DNA of 12,512 nucleotides from Candidatus Ancillula trichonymphae ImTpAt. GTDB taxonomy: Bacteria > Actinomycetota > Actinomycetes > Actinomycetales > Bifidobacteriaceae. Position 1 is the stretch's first letter. The number at the start of each line of letters is the position of its first letter. Shown here piece after piece: positions 1 through 8,103 of the stretch. The position numbers were made by a program, and so were the translations under genes. The notes under the pieces are model-generated. The model was given only the letters and a program-made list of their open reading frames with translations, was not told where the DNA came from and did no database searches. The stretch spans positions 1 to 12,512 of the forward strand of contig AXYY01000088.1 of the NCBI GenBank assembly GCA_000485475.1, written 5' to 3'.

Positions 1-1084
1 GCTCAATTGAGGAGCGGCCAGCCATCTCCGAGATGATGATTCTAGGGTCGTTACCCACTACCTTTGGGTCGATGTGTTGATACAAATCTGGATTTACTTT
101 TAGCGCTGAAGTGTGCAGGCCAGCCTTGTGCGCAAACGCAATGTCTCCAACATACGGTTGTCTAGCATTTATGTTGATGTTGGCGATTTCCGCAATATTG
201 TGCGCCAAATTGTATAACTTACCGAGCTTGATTTCTTCTCCGCTCGTAAACTCACAGTCCAGTTTTAGCGCCAAGTTCGCAATAATACTCACAAGATTGG
301 CATTACCAGTGCGTTCACCATACTCGTTAACAGTTCCCTGCACATGTGCAACACCCGCCTCAACTGCAACCAGTGTATTTGCAACTGCACAACCAGTATC
401 GTTATGTACATGAATTCCAAGTATTTTCTGCTCCGGATTTCCTGCGGAAGTGGAAATTTCAATGTTGTAGTTTGAACTAAGTTCCTGAATTGTCTGGGAA
501 ACTACTGAACTGATGACACTAGGAATTGCACCACCGTTTGTATCACAAAGAACTACGCACCTTGCACCAGATTTGAACGCAGTTGCAACTGCTTCAATTG
601 CATACTCCTTGTCTCGCGCAAAACCGTCGAAGTAATGCTCTGCATCTATTACAACATCATAATCACTACCAGCTGCACGGAAAAACTGAACTGAGTCCTC
701 GATCATCTGCAGGTTCTCATCGGGCAGGGTCCTGAGTGCCAACTTCACGTGTAGAATATCAGTTTTTGCAACTAGACAAACACCCTTGTGTTGTTCATGC
801 GTATTGCTCTCAAGTGCAAGCAATAATCCGCGCAACTGCTCATCATCCTGCGCAGAAATTCCAGGTTTTCTGGTTGCTCCAAATGCGTAGAGAGGAACTG
901 GCGACTGCTCAAAAAGCTCCGTGTCCTTGGGAATGGCTCCAGGCCAGCCACCCTCGATGTGCCCGATTCCAAACGAGGACAACAAGTCAACAATCTTCAA
1001 CTTGTCCACAACTGAGAAGTTCACGCCCTGCTGCTGTGCACCGTCTCTGAGTGAGGTGTCATAAATTTCAATTCTACACTTCAT
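1..1084 (-). CDS. cimA: Citramalate synthase CimA, 3' end beyond window
   Basis: Probable (R)-citramalate synthase, which condenses pyruvate with acetyl-CoA to give the isoleucine precursor citramalate in the cytosol. I translated the minus strand by hand: 361 codons are open from the ATG at 1084-1082 to the window edge, so the C-terminal part, including any regulatory domain, is missing (the family is usually about 520 residues). Visible family features are the N-terminal DTSLRDGAQ stretch (residues 9-17), IEGGWPG near 43-49, the metal-binding HVHND (225-229), NEYGERTGNANL near 253-264 and HKAGLH (319-324). The IEGGWPG plus HKAGLH pattern favours citramalate synthase over 2-isopropylmalate or homocitrate synthase, but those relatives are the main alternatives. 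The start codon lies inside the end of metG (11-bp overlap, ATGAAGTGTAG), and AGGAG sits 8 nt upstream, so it is probably translated from the metG mRNA. Confidence 0.88.
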   Translation of the reverse strand, partial: MKCRIEIYDTSLRDGAQQQGVNFSVVDKLKIVDLLSSFGIGHIEGGWPGAIPKDTELFEQSPVPLYAFGATRKPGISAQDDEQLRGLLLALESNTHEQHKGVCLVAKTDILHVKLALRTLPDENLQMIEDSVQFFRAAGSDYDVVIDAEHYFDGFARDKEYAIEAVATAFKSGARCVVLCDTNGGAIPSVISSVVSQTIQELSSNYNIEISTSAGNPEQKILGIHVHNDTGCAVANTLVAVEAGVAHVQGTVNEYGERTGNANLVSIIANLALKLDCEFTSGEEIKLGKLYNLAHNIAEIANININARQPYVGDIAFAHKAGLHTSALKVNPDLYQHIDPKVVGNDPRIIISEMAGRSSIE

Positions 1085-2945
1085 CTGCAGCTCTCCTAAA
1101 GACCTGTATCCGCCTAAGTTCTTCATCAATTATGCTCACGTCCAACTTCTTGAACACCAGCTCAGGTTTTTCAACTGGCGTACCAGCAACAACCTCGTGA
1201 CGCTGCCAGCTCAAACCACCTGAATAATTACCGGTGATTATTGGATAACTACGCGCTGAATTGTCCAGGTCTTCAACAACCTGCGCATGCGGGAGCACCG
1301 CAGCAACTTCTGGTCCAGTTCCTGCATCCACACCCTTTGAGCCTCCGAAAATCTTGTAAATTGCATTCGACGAGTGCGGTAAGAAAACTGCGAACATAGT
1401 GTTCAAGTCAACGATAACCTGCACCAATGTGCGAAGAATCTGCGCCAACCTTCCGCGAGTTTTTTCTTTATCTCCTAGCGCCGCACCCTTGAGTTTAAAC
1501 GGTTCAGTTGTGCTAATATAAGAGTTCGCACTGGCAACTAAATGCATCAACTGAGACATCGCTTGTTTCTGGTGATGTTTTTCAATCAGACTACCAACAA
1601 CCTCAAAGCCATCTTCAACAGTTTTTAACAACTCCAAGTCAACAGGTTCAGCAATCTGGACATCTGGAATTTCTCCGAAGCTCTTGGCAAGCATATTAGC
1701 CACGCGGTTCACCAAGTTGCCCCACGCGGCAACCAGTTCATTATTAGTTCTGGACAAAAAGTCGGACCAAGTAAAATCAGAATCGCTAGTTTCAGGTCCA
1801 GCAACGATTATGTAATAGCGCAGTGCGTCCACCTGGTAACGATCCAGAAAATCCTTGACATATATGACGACGCCCCTAGATGATGAAAACTTCTCGCCCT
1901 CCATGCTCAAAAACTCGCTCGAAACTACCTCAGTTGGCAACTGCAACTGACCGAACTCATGCGTATTTTGCCTCTTAGGCCCCCGTCCACTATAGCCCAA
2001 GAGTTCTGCGGGCCAAATCTGCGAGTGAAAAGTAATGTTGTCCTTGCCCATAAAGTAGTTCGAAATCGCACTACCATCAGTCCAGAACGCTTGCCATGCA
2101 TCTTTAATCTCAACATCTGCCTTGTATTTCCTACGAGCCCACTCAATACTTGCTGAAAGATAACCAACAACTGCATCAAACCATACGTACAACCGCTTCG
2201 TTGGTAGGTCCCTCCAGCCATCAAGTGGAATTGGAACACCCCAGTCGATGTCGCGCGTCATCGCTCGCATCTGCAGGTCATCAAGCAGTCCGAGAGAAAA
2301 CTTCAGAACATTTGGCCGCCAGGCAGTGCGTGTCTCTAGCCACTTGCGAAGTTCTTGACTAAGTGATGGCAGGTCCAGAAATAAATGCTCAGATGGAATG
2401 AACTTGGGCGGTTTCCCATCAATCTTCGAAAGTGGATTCTTCAAGTCGATTGGATCCAACTGCTGACCACACGAGTCACACTGATCCCCACGAGCACCCA
2501 CATAACCGCAGAGTGGGCAAGTCCCCTCAATGTAACGATCTGGAAGTGTGCGCCCAGTCACCGCATCAACAGCGCTCATCTGCGTCTTCTTGACCATATA
2601 CCCGTTGTTGTAGAGCCCCAAGAATAACTCCTGAACAGTTGCGTAATGGTTGGTTGTAGTCGTGCGCGTGAACAAGTCATAAGAAAGCCCCAGATTCACG
2701 AGGTCCTGCACAATCACGGCGTTATACCTATCTGCGAAATCCTGAGGCTCGATCCCCTCTTGTTCCGCTTGCACAAGTATGGGTGTCCCGTGCTCATCAG
2801 TTCCGGACACCATCAGTACATCAACACCTTTGGCGCGCTCATAACGCGCATACACATCAGACGGTACACCGAAACCTGCAACATGCCCAACATGTCTTGG
2901 TCCGTTAGCATACGGCCACGCAACGCAAACGAGCACTCTCTTCAT
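1074..2945 (-). CDS. metG: Methionyl-tRNA synthetase MetG
   Basis: Class I aminoacyl-tRNA synthetase that charges tRNA-Met with methionine using ATP. From the chosen ATG it has 623 residues. The Rossmann catalytic domain opens with AWPYANGP and the HIGH-type motif HVGH (18-21). The connective domain carries one Cys4 zinc knuckle (Cys143, 146, 156, 159). The KMSKS-type loop is KFSSS (352-356), followed by the helical anticodon-binding domain from about residue 390. No C-terminal tRNA-binding (Trbp111-like) domain is evident. An in-frame GTG at 2963 and an ATG at 2948 would add 6 or 1 residues. I prefer 2945 because it matches the family N-terminus (MKRVLV...AWPY) and because the GTG lies upstream of the likely -10 box. 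The stop is TAG and overlaps the cimA start by 11 bp. A 143-bp gap separates it from the permease, so it probably has its own promoter. Confidence 0.96.
   Translation of the reverse strand: MKRVLVCVAWPYANGPRHVGHVAGFGVPSDVYARYERAKGVDVLMVSGTDEHGTPILVQAEQEGIEPQDFADRYNAVIVQDLVNLGLSYDLFTRTTTTNHYATVQELFLGLYNNGYMVKKTQMSAVDAVTGRTLPDRYIEGTCPLCGYVGARGDQCDSCGQQLDPIDLKNPLSKIDGKPPKFIPSEHLFLDLPSLSQELRKWLETRTAWRPNVLKFSLGLLDDLQMRAMTRDIDWGVPIPLDGWRDLPTKRLYVWFDAVVGYLSASIEWARRKYKADVEIKDAWQAFWTDGSAISNYFMGKDNITFHSQIWPAELLGYSGRGPKRQNTHEFGQLQLPTEVVSSEFLSMEGEKFSSSRGVVIYVKDFLDRYQVDALRYYIIVAGPETSDSDFTWSDFLSRTNNELVAAWGNLVNRVANMLAKSFGEIPDVQIAEPVDLELLKTVEDGFEVVGSLIEKHHQKQAMSQLMHLVASANSYISTTEPFKLKGAALGDKEKTRGRLAQILRTLVQVIVDLNTMFAVFLPHSSNAIYKIFGGSKGVDAGTGPEVAAVLPHAQVVEDLDNSARSYPIITGNYSGGLSWQRHEVVAGTPVEKPELVFKKLDVSIIDEELRRIQVFRRAADEV
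1093..1097 (-). promoter_or_regulatory. Shine-Dalgarno site of cimA
   Basis: AGGAG lies 8 nt before the cimA ATG, inside the last codons of metG. It is the only strong Shine-Dalgarno match I noticed next to a start in this window, which fits cimA being an internal operon gene while the first genes of transcripts appear leaderless. It also supports the 1084 start. Confidence 0.7.
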
Positions 2946-2953
2946 CATGTTTA

Positions 2954-2969
2954 TTATTACCACATCACA
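2954..2969 (-). promoter_or_regulatory. Probable metG promoter (degenerate extended -10)
   Basis: The minus strand reads GTGTGATGTGGTAATAATAA just before the metG start. TGG followed by TAATAA (2954-2959) resembles the extended -10 boxes of the other genes but is less perfect. It ends 5 nt before the ATG at 2948 and 8 nt before the ATG at 2945, predicting a transcript with no leader or only a few nucleotides. I see no Shine-Dalgarno site and no convincing -35 box. The rest of the gap up to the permease stop (2970-3088) holds only a short ATCTTG/CAAGAT inverted repeat (3021-3034) without a T-run, and two copies of TTCGTGG. I see no gene there. Confidence 0.5.
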
Positions 2970-3088
2970 CCACGAACTACTGTAAATCTCGCAGTTTATT
3001 CACGTCATGCTCCGCCACTCATCTTGCTCAAGATACCACGAACATGGTCAGAAAACTGCTGCTTCGTAAGTGTTCACGAATAATGCCA

Positions 3089-4612
3089 CTACGCCCCTCT
3101 TGCAGCAATCCGTGTCTCATTAGTCTTACCGAGTTCTGAGTGTTTCATGCCGTAGGTAAAATAAATCGCCAGACCCGCTGCAACCCAGACCGCGAACATA
3201 AGCCACGTGCGGATTGACAAGTTGGTAGTTAACCATATGCAAATCAGACCAGAAAGAATTGGCAAAAATGGAGAAAGCGGAACTTTGAACAAATCGCGCG
3301 TATCAACATTCTTCGCCCTTTTGCGCAGAATCGGTACGGAAAACGAGACCAGTATAAATGCTGAAAGTGTACCGATGTTAATCATCTCATCAAGTTCTTC
3401 AACATTTGTAAATGCAGCAACCGCCGCGATAAGTATTCCAGCAATAACCTGTATACGAACTGGCGTTTTACGCTTGGAGATAACCGCAAAACTCTTTGGC
3501 AGTAACCCATCACGCGCCATCGCCAGAATCAACCGGGCAAGCCCCATCATTGCAACTAGAACGACAGTTGTCAATCCCAGAAACGCACCAAACGACGCGA
3601 CCGCCTCAACGAAGTTCTCTCCTTTAATCTCGAACGCGGTTATTATTGAGATGGTGCGATCCGGATGCGCATCTTGATACGCCTGAAAATCTGAGCGATT
3701 GACCATTCCAACAGTTACGATCGTGACAAGAATATAAAGTAATGAAACGATTCCAATACCTGCAAACAAACCAAGTGGCATATTCTTCCTCGGGTTGATG
3801 GTCTCCTCCGCAACTGATGCAGATGCGTCAAATCCGATGAAAGCGAAGAAGACAATCGCTGCACCTGAAAATATACCCATAATGCCGAAGTGTTCAGACT
3901 GGCGCCCCAGTACAAGACTGAAGAGTGACTGATTACCAGGAAGGGCATCAATAGCCGGTTGCGACTCCGGAATAAACGGTGATAAGTTCGCAAAACTGAA
4001 GTACCTAAAGCCCATGATCACAATGAACAGTATTACGCCAACTTTTAGCACAACGAAGAACCCTGCAGCTCTCGTAGAAAACTTAGTGCCAAAAACCAAC
4101 ATCACAACGAAAATCGTAATGCCAACGAAAATGGTCCAATCTACGTCCAACGGTCCCATCGGAATACTGCCCGGAATCGTAACTCCAATCGACCTCAATG
4201 CACTGTGAAGATATACGGACCAGTACTTGATAATGACCGCAGCGGACATAAAGAACTCCAGAATCACATTCCAGCCAATTACCCACGCAAAGACCTCGCC
4301 CAGTGCAACATATGAAAATAGATAAGAAGAGCCAGCAACAGGAACAAGGGTTGAAAACTCAGCGTAACACATAACCGCGAGCAAACACACCACCGCTGCA
4401 ATTACAAACGAGAGAATCGCTGAAGGTCCAGACTCGCTCACAATAACTTTTGCACCAACTGAAAAAATACCTGCACCAACTGCCATAGACACACCAAGTA
4501 TCGCCACGTCAAACCACTTAAGTGTCCTACTGAGCTTGTGCCTCGAGCCGACCTCTGAACCTGCTAGTACATCTTCAATTGTCTTCTTTCGCAATATATT
4601 CAAACTACTCAC
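3089..4612 (-). CDS. APC-superfamily amino-acid permease
   Basis: Predicted inner-membrane amino-acid transporter of the APC superfamily, most like the cationic amino-acid transporter (CAT/YfnA-type) branch. It has 507 residues, a normal length. After a charged cytoplasmic N-terminus (about 1-33) there are about 12 hydrophobic segments. The first contains the helix-breaking substrate-site motif GAGIF (46-50). Other family marks are CYAEF (82-86), the GEVFAWVIGWNVILEF block (105-120), FAFIGFDA (256-263) followed by AEETINPRKNMPLG (268-281), and ARDGLLP (366-372). The C-terminus is hydrophilic and basic. The substrate cannot be read from sequence; arginine, lysine or a broad neutral range are all possible. 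It starts at GTG 4612, chosen because a strong extended -10 box ends 6 nt before it. The stop is TAG. It sits 80 bp after carB with its own promoter, so no shared function is implied. Confidence 0.9.
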   Translation of the reverse strand: MSSLNILRKKTIEDVLAGSEVGSRHKLSRTLKWFDVAILGVSMAVGAGIFSVGAKVIVSESGPSAILSFVIAAVVCLLAVMCYAEFSTLVPVAGSSYLFSYVALGEVFAWVIGWNVILEFFMSAAVIIKYWSVYLHSALRSIGVTIPGSIPMGPLDVDWTIFVGITIFVVMLVFGTKFSTRAAGFFVVLKVGVILFIVIMGFRYFSFANLSPFIPESQPAIDALPGNQSLFSLVLGRQSEHFGIMGIFSGAAIVFFAFIGFDASASVAEETINPRKNMPLGLFAGIGIVSLLYILVTIVTVGMVNRSDFQAYQDAHPDRTISIITAFEIKGENFVEAVASFGAFLGLTTVVLVAMMGLARLILAMARDGLLPKSFAVISKRKTPVRIQVIAGILIAAVAAFTNVEELDEMINIGTLSAFILVSFSVPILRKRAKNVDTRDLFKVPLSPFLPILSGLICIWLTTNLSIRTWLMFAVWVAAGLAIYFTYGMKHSELGKTNETRIAARGA

Positions 4613-4618
4613 GCACGT

Positions 4619-4629
4619 ATTATATCACA
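4619..4629 (-). promoter_or_regulatory. Permease promoter, extended -10
   Basis: TGTGATATAAT on the minus strand, with the consensus TATAAT at 4619-4624 preceded by TGA (extended -10). It ends exactly 6 nt before the GTG start at 4612, so the predicted transcription start is the G of the GTG. A weak -35 candidate, TTAACT, lies 16 nt upstream. The rest of the 80-bp carB-permease gap has an AGATAC/GTATCT repeat followed by TTTT, but with a loop over 20 nt. That is too weak to call a terminator. Confidence 0.75.
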
Positions 4630-4692
4630 GATAATTGTTAAGTTAATGTTAAAAGATACTAACTACTTGAAGAGAATATTGCGTATCTAGCA

Positions 4693-7600
4693 CTAGTGAT
4701 TCGTGTACGCGCAATCATTAACACTAGAATTTTGGAGCGCGCAGTGTTCCTGCAGGCTCATGACCGAAAAGTCTCCAGTTTTCGCAGCGAAGAACCCATC
4801 TGCGGCAGCTGCGAAGTGCCGAATCGTCGTGATCACAGGAATATCTGCCGCAGTTGCAGCCGCGCGAATCTCGTAGCCATCAGTTCTAGCACCCTGACCA
4901 GATGGAGTGTTGATGATTAGCGTGACCCCACCGTTGTTGATCAAGTCAACCGCAGTTGGTGCACCTTCAATAACACCACCGTACTTGCCACTAATCTTTG
5001 AGCACACAATTGACGGAATACCGTTTCTGTCCAGGATCTTCTTTGTGCCAGCAGTTGCGTAAATCACGAACCCAATATCTTCAAGTTTGCGAGCAACCAT
5101 CGGCAACAACTTCTTGTCCTTATCAGCAATTGAGAGGAAAACATCACCACTTGTGTCATTCGGGCGCCCCAAAACTGCTTCTTGTGCTTTGGCAAACGCA
5201 TGTGGAAAGTCCATGTCAAAGCCCATAACTTCACCAGTTGAGCGCATTTCTGGACCCAATAAACTATCGACTACTTGCCCTTGCTCAGTCTTAAACCGCT
5301 TGAATGGTAAAACTGCCTCTTTGACTGCGACCGCAGTTCCTGGCTCAATGTCAATGCCATCACCAGTTGGTTTCAGGTACCCGCATTCGCGCAGAGTCTT
5401 AATGGAGTCCCCCAGCATAACTCGAACCGCAGCTTTTGCAAGTGAAATTCCAGTTGCTTTTGATACGAACGGAATAGTTCTTGAAGCTCTGGGGTTCGCC
5501 TCAATCACATACAGTAACCCCTCATATAACGCAAACTGCACATTTATCAGCCCTTGAACTCCAACCCCCCTAGCAATTTGAAGTGTCGCATCACGAATCG
5601 TCAACATCTGATCACGCGAAAGAGTTACTGGCGGAAGTACACACGCTGAGTCACCTGAGTGAATTCCCGCCTCTTCGATGTGCTCCATAATACCGCCCAA
5701 GTAAAGTTCCTTACCATCAAAAAGTGCATCAACATCAATCTCCATCGCGTCGTCTAAGAACTTGTCGATTAACAACGGACTTGGTAGTGTGGCTCTATCA
5801 TGGGCCAGGATTTGTGCATTTTCAAGTGCTTTAACAACATACACGCCCAGTTGCTCCTGATCATAGACAATCTCCATGCCGCGCCCTCCAAGAACATATG
5901 ACGGACGTACAAGCACAGGAAAACCAATCTTGTCTGCAACTTCAAACGCTTCCTCATATGTGCGGGCGGCGGCAAAATCAGGTGCAAGTAGTCCCGCTTG
6001 TTTAAGGACTGCACCGAACACCTCACGATTCTCTGCTGCATCAATTGCCTCGGGTGAAGTTCCAATAATCGGAACACCCGCATTCTTCAAGCGCGCAGCG
6101 AGTGCAAGTGGAGCTTGTCCACCCAGTTGCACAATCATGCCCCGCACAGGCCCAATTTTTAACTCAGCCTCGTAGATTTCCATGACATCTTCAAAGGTTA
6201 ACGGTTCGAAATACAGGCGGTTGGAAGTGTCGTAGTCCGTTGAAACTGTCTCAGGGTTGCAGTTGATCATAATAGTTTCGAAATCTTGACTCAACTCAAG
6301 TGCCGCATGAACACAAGAATAGTCGAACTCTATACCTTGACCAATTCTGTTCGGTCCGGAGCCCAAGATGATGATTGCTTCCCTTGTACGCGCACACACT
6401 TCAGTTTCAAAATCGTAGGAGGAATAATAATATGGAGTATTAGCATCAAACTCAGCCGCACACGTATCAACCGCCTTAAATACTGGTCTTACGCCAATCT
6501 TTTGATGAATTTTACGAATACGATTCTCACCCTCCACACCCTCTAACTTGAGCAGTTTCGCAATCTGCTTGTCAGAAAAACCATTCTGTTTTGCATGCTT
6601 CAACAAGCCCTTTGCTCTCTCTGGGTACTTCAGAATTGTGCGTGCCGACTTCCTGATTTTTCGCGCCAAGCAGTTGATGTAGTAAATCTGCTCCAAAAAC
6701 CAAGGATCAATTCCGGTCGCTTCATTCACTCGCGCAATTGCCTTAACCTGCGCGTCCTCACTACCGTTGTTGTTAAGTAGTGCATTTAGTAAAACTTGAA
6801 CTTTTAGTAATCGATCGGCAGTTGGTCGGCAAATCTCATCTTCCAACTCCTCAATGTTCACAACGTGCTGATCATCCCAGGAGAACTCCGTCTTTCCATT
6901 GTCAAGTGAACGCATGGCTTTCTGAAGCGCCTCCGCAAAGTTGCGTCCAATCGCCATAACTTCACCAACTGACTTCATGGTTGTAGTCAAAGTATCATCA
7001 GCGGCGGGGAACTTTTCGAACGCGAAACGCGGTACCTTCACAACGACATAATCAAGTGTAGGCTCAAAAGATGCGGGCGTTTTCAGCGTGATGTCATTCT
7101 TAATCTGGTCTAGTGTATAACCAATGGCTAGTTTGGTGGCGATCTTGGCAATAGGAAAACCAGTTGCTTTTGATGCTAGCGCAGAAGATCTGGAAACTCG
7201 CGGATTCATCTCGATGACTATTATACGCCCAGTGTCCGGATGCACAGCAAACTGAATGTTGCACCCGCCAGTATCCACGCCAACCTTTCGAATTATGTTG
7301 ATGGAAATATCTCGCAGTTTCTGAAATTCACGGTCAGTTAACGTCATCGCAGGAGCAACAGTTATTGAATCACCAGTGTGGACGCCAACCGGATCGAAGT
7401 TCTCAATTGTACAAACAACCACAACATTATCTGCACCATCTCGCATCATCTCAAGTTCATATTCTTTCCAGCCAATCAAACTCTCTTCAAGCAGAACTTC
7501 AGTAGTTGGAGAATACTGCAAGCCCAGCCCCACAATCCGCTCAAGATCCTCATCGTCGTGGGCAATTCCAGACCCCAGCCCACCCATTGTGAAGCTCGGA

Positions 7601-8103
7601 CGAACAACAACTGGATAACCACCAAGTTCCTCAACTCCAGACTTGCACTCATCTAGTGTGTGCGCAATTAAACTCTTAGCAGATTCCGCACCAGAATGAG
7701 CAACAACTTTTTTGAACTCCTCACGATTCTCGCCGCGTTTAATTGTCTCCAGATCCGCACCAATCAGTTTAACGCCATACTTCGCAAAAACGCCCCGTTC
7801 TCCAAGTTCAGTTGCCAAATTCAGGGCAGTTTGTCCACCCAGTGTTGCCAAAAGTGCATCTGGACGCTCCTTAGCAATAATCTTCTCTAGAACAGGCACA
7901 GTCAACGGTTCGACATAAGTAGCATCAGCAAAATCAGGATCCGTCATAATGGTCGCCGGATTTGAGTTCACCAGAATAACGCGAATACCTTCATCTTTGA
8001 GTACCCTGCACGCACTAGTCCCTGAGTAGTCAAACTCGCACGCTTGCCCAATTACGATGGGCCCGGACCCGATCATCAACACAGATGTAATACTTCTACT
8101 CAT
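4693..8103 (-). CDS. carB: Carbamoyl-phosphate synthase large subunit CarB
   Basis: Large subunit of carbamoyl-phosphate synthase. It takes ammonia from CarA and, with bicarbonate and two ATP, makes carbamoyl phosphate for pyrimidine and arginine synthesis. It has 1136 residues, a little longer than the E. coli protein. The duplicated ATP-grasp architecture is intact. The first half starts GSGPIVIGQACEFDYSG (12-28), with PSFTMGGLGSG (169-179) and EMNPRVSRSS (298-307). The oligomerisation region is about 400-550. The second half starts GSGPNRIGQGIEFDYS (581-596), with PSYVLGGRGME (734-744) and EANPRASRT (868-876). The C-terminal methylglyoxal-synthase-like allosteric domain is about 985-1110. 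The start is ATG 8103, matching the family N-terminus. The frame is open for 90 more codons upstream, but those overlap carA and look unlike CarB. The ATG overlaps the carA stop (ATGAGTAG, 8 bp), with no good Shine-Dalgarno site, so translation is probably coupled to carA. The stop is TAG. Confidence 0.97.
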   Translation of the reverse strand: MSRSITSVLMIGSGPIVIGQACEFDYSGTSACRVLKDEGIRVILVNSNPATIMTDPDFADATYVEPLTVPVLEKIIAKERPDALLATLGGQTALNLATELGERGVFAKYGVKLIGADLETIKRGENREEFKKVVAHSGAESAKSLIAHTLDECKSGVEELGGYPVVVRPSFTMGGLGSGIAHDDEDLERIVGLGLQYSPTTEVLLEESLIGWKEYELEMMRDGADNVVVVCTIENFDPVGVHTGDSITVAPAMTLTDREFQKLRDISINIIRKVGVDTGGCNIQFAVHPDTGRIIVIEMNPRVSRSSALASKATGFPIAKIATKLAIGYTLDQIKNDITLKTPASFEPTLDYVVVKVPRFAFEKFPAADDTLTTTMKSVGEVMAIGRNFAEALQKAMRSLDNGKTEFSWDDQHVVNIEELEDEICRPTADRLLKVQVLLNALLNNNGSEDAQVKAIARVNEATGIDPWFLEQIYYINCLARKIRKSARTILKYPERAKGLLKHAKQNGFSDKQIAKLLKLEGVEGENRIRKIHQKIGVRPVFKAVDTCAAEFDANTPYYYSSYDFETEVCARTREAIIILGSGPNRIGQGIEFDYSCVHAALELSQDFETIMINCNPETVSTDYDTSNRLYFEPLTFEDVMEIYEAELKIGPVRGMIVQLGGQAPLALAARLKNAGVPIIGTSPEAIDAAENREVFGAVLKQAGLLAPDFAAARTYEEAFEVADKIGFPVLVRPSYVLGGRGMEIVYDQEQLGVYVVKALENAQILAHDRATLPSPLLIDKFLDDAMEIDVDALFDGKELYLGGIMEHIEEAGIHSGDSACVLPPVTLSRDQMLTIRDATLQIARGVGVQGLINVQFALYEGLLYVIEANPRASRTIPFVSKATGISLAKAAVRVMLGDSIKTLRECGYLKPTGDGIDIEPGTAVAVKEAVLPFKRFKTEQGQVVDSLLGPEMRSTGEVMGFDMDFPHAFAKAQEAVLGRPNDTSGDVFLSIADKDKKLLPMVARKLEDIGFVIYATAGTKKILDRNGIPSIVCSKISGKYGGVIEGAPTAVDLINNGGVTLIINTPSGQGARTDGYEIRAAATAADIPVITTIRHFAAAADGFFAAKTGDFSVMSLQEHCALQNSSVNDCAYTNH

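Noticed and set aside
3021..3034. Terminator of the permease at the ATCTTG/CAAGAT repeat
   Set aside because: The repeat leaves a loop of only 2-4 nt and no T-run follows.
2646..3083. Plus-strand open frame of 145 codons
   Set aside because: It is antisense to the start of metG and the adjacent gap, has no family motifs and no promoter, and is a shadow of metG codon structure.
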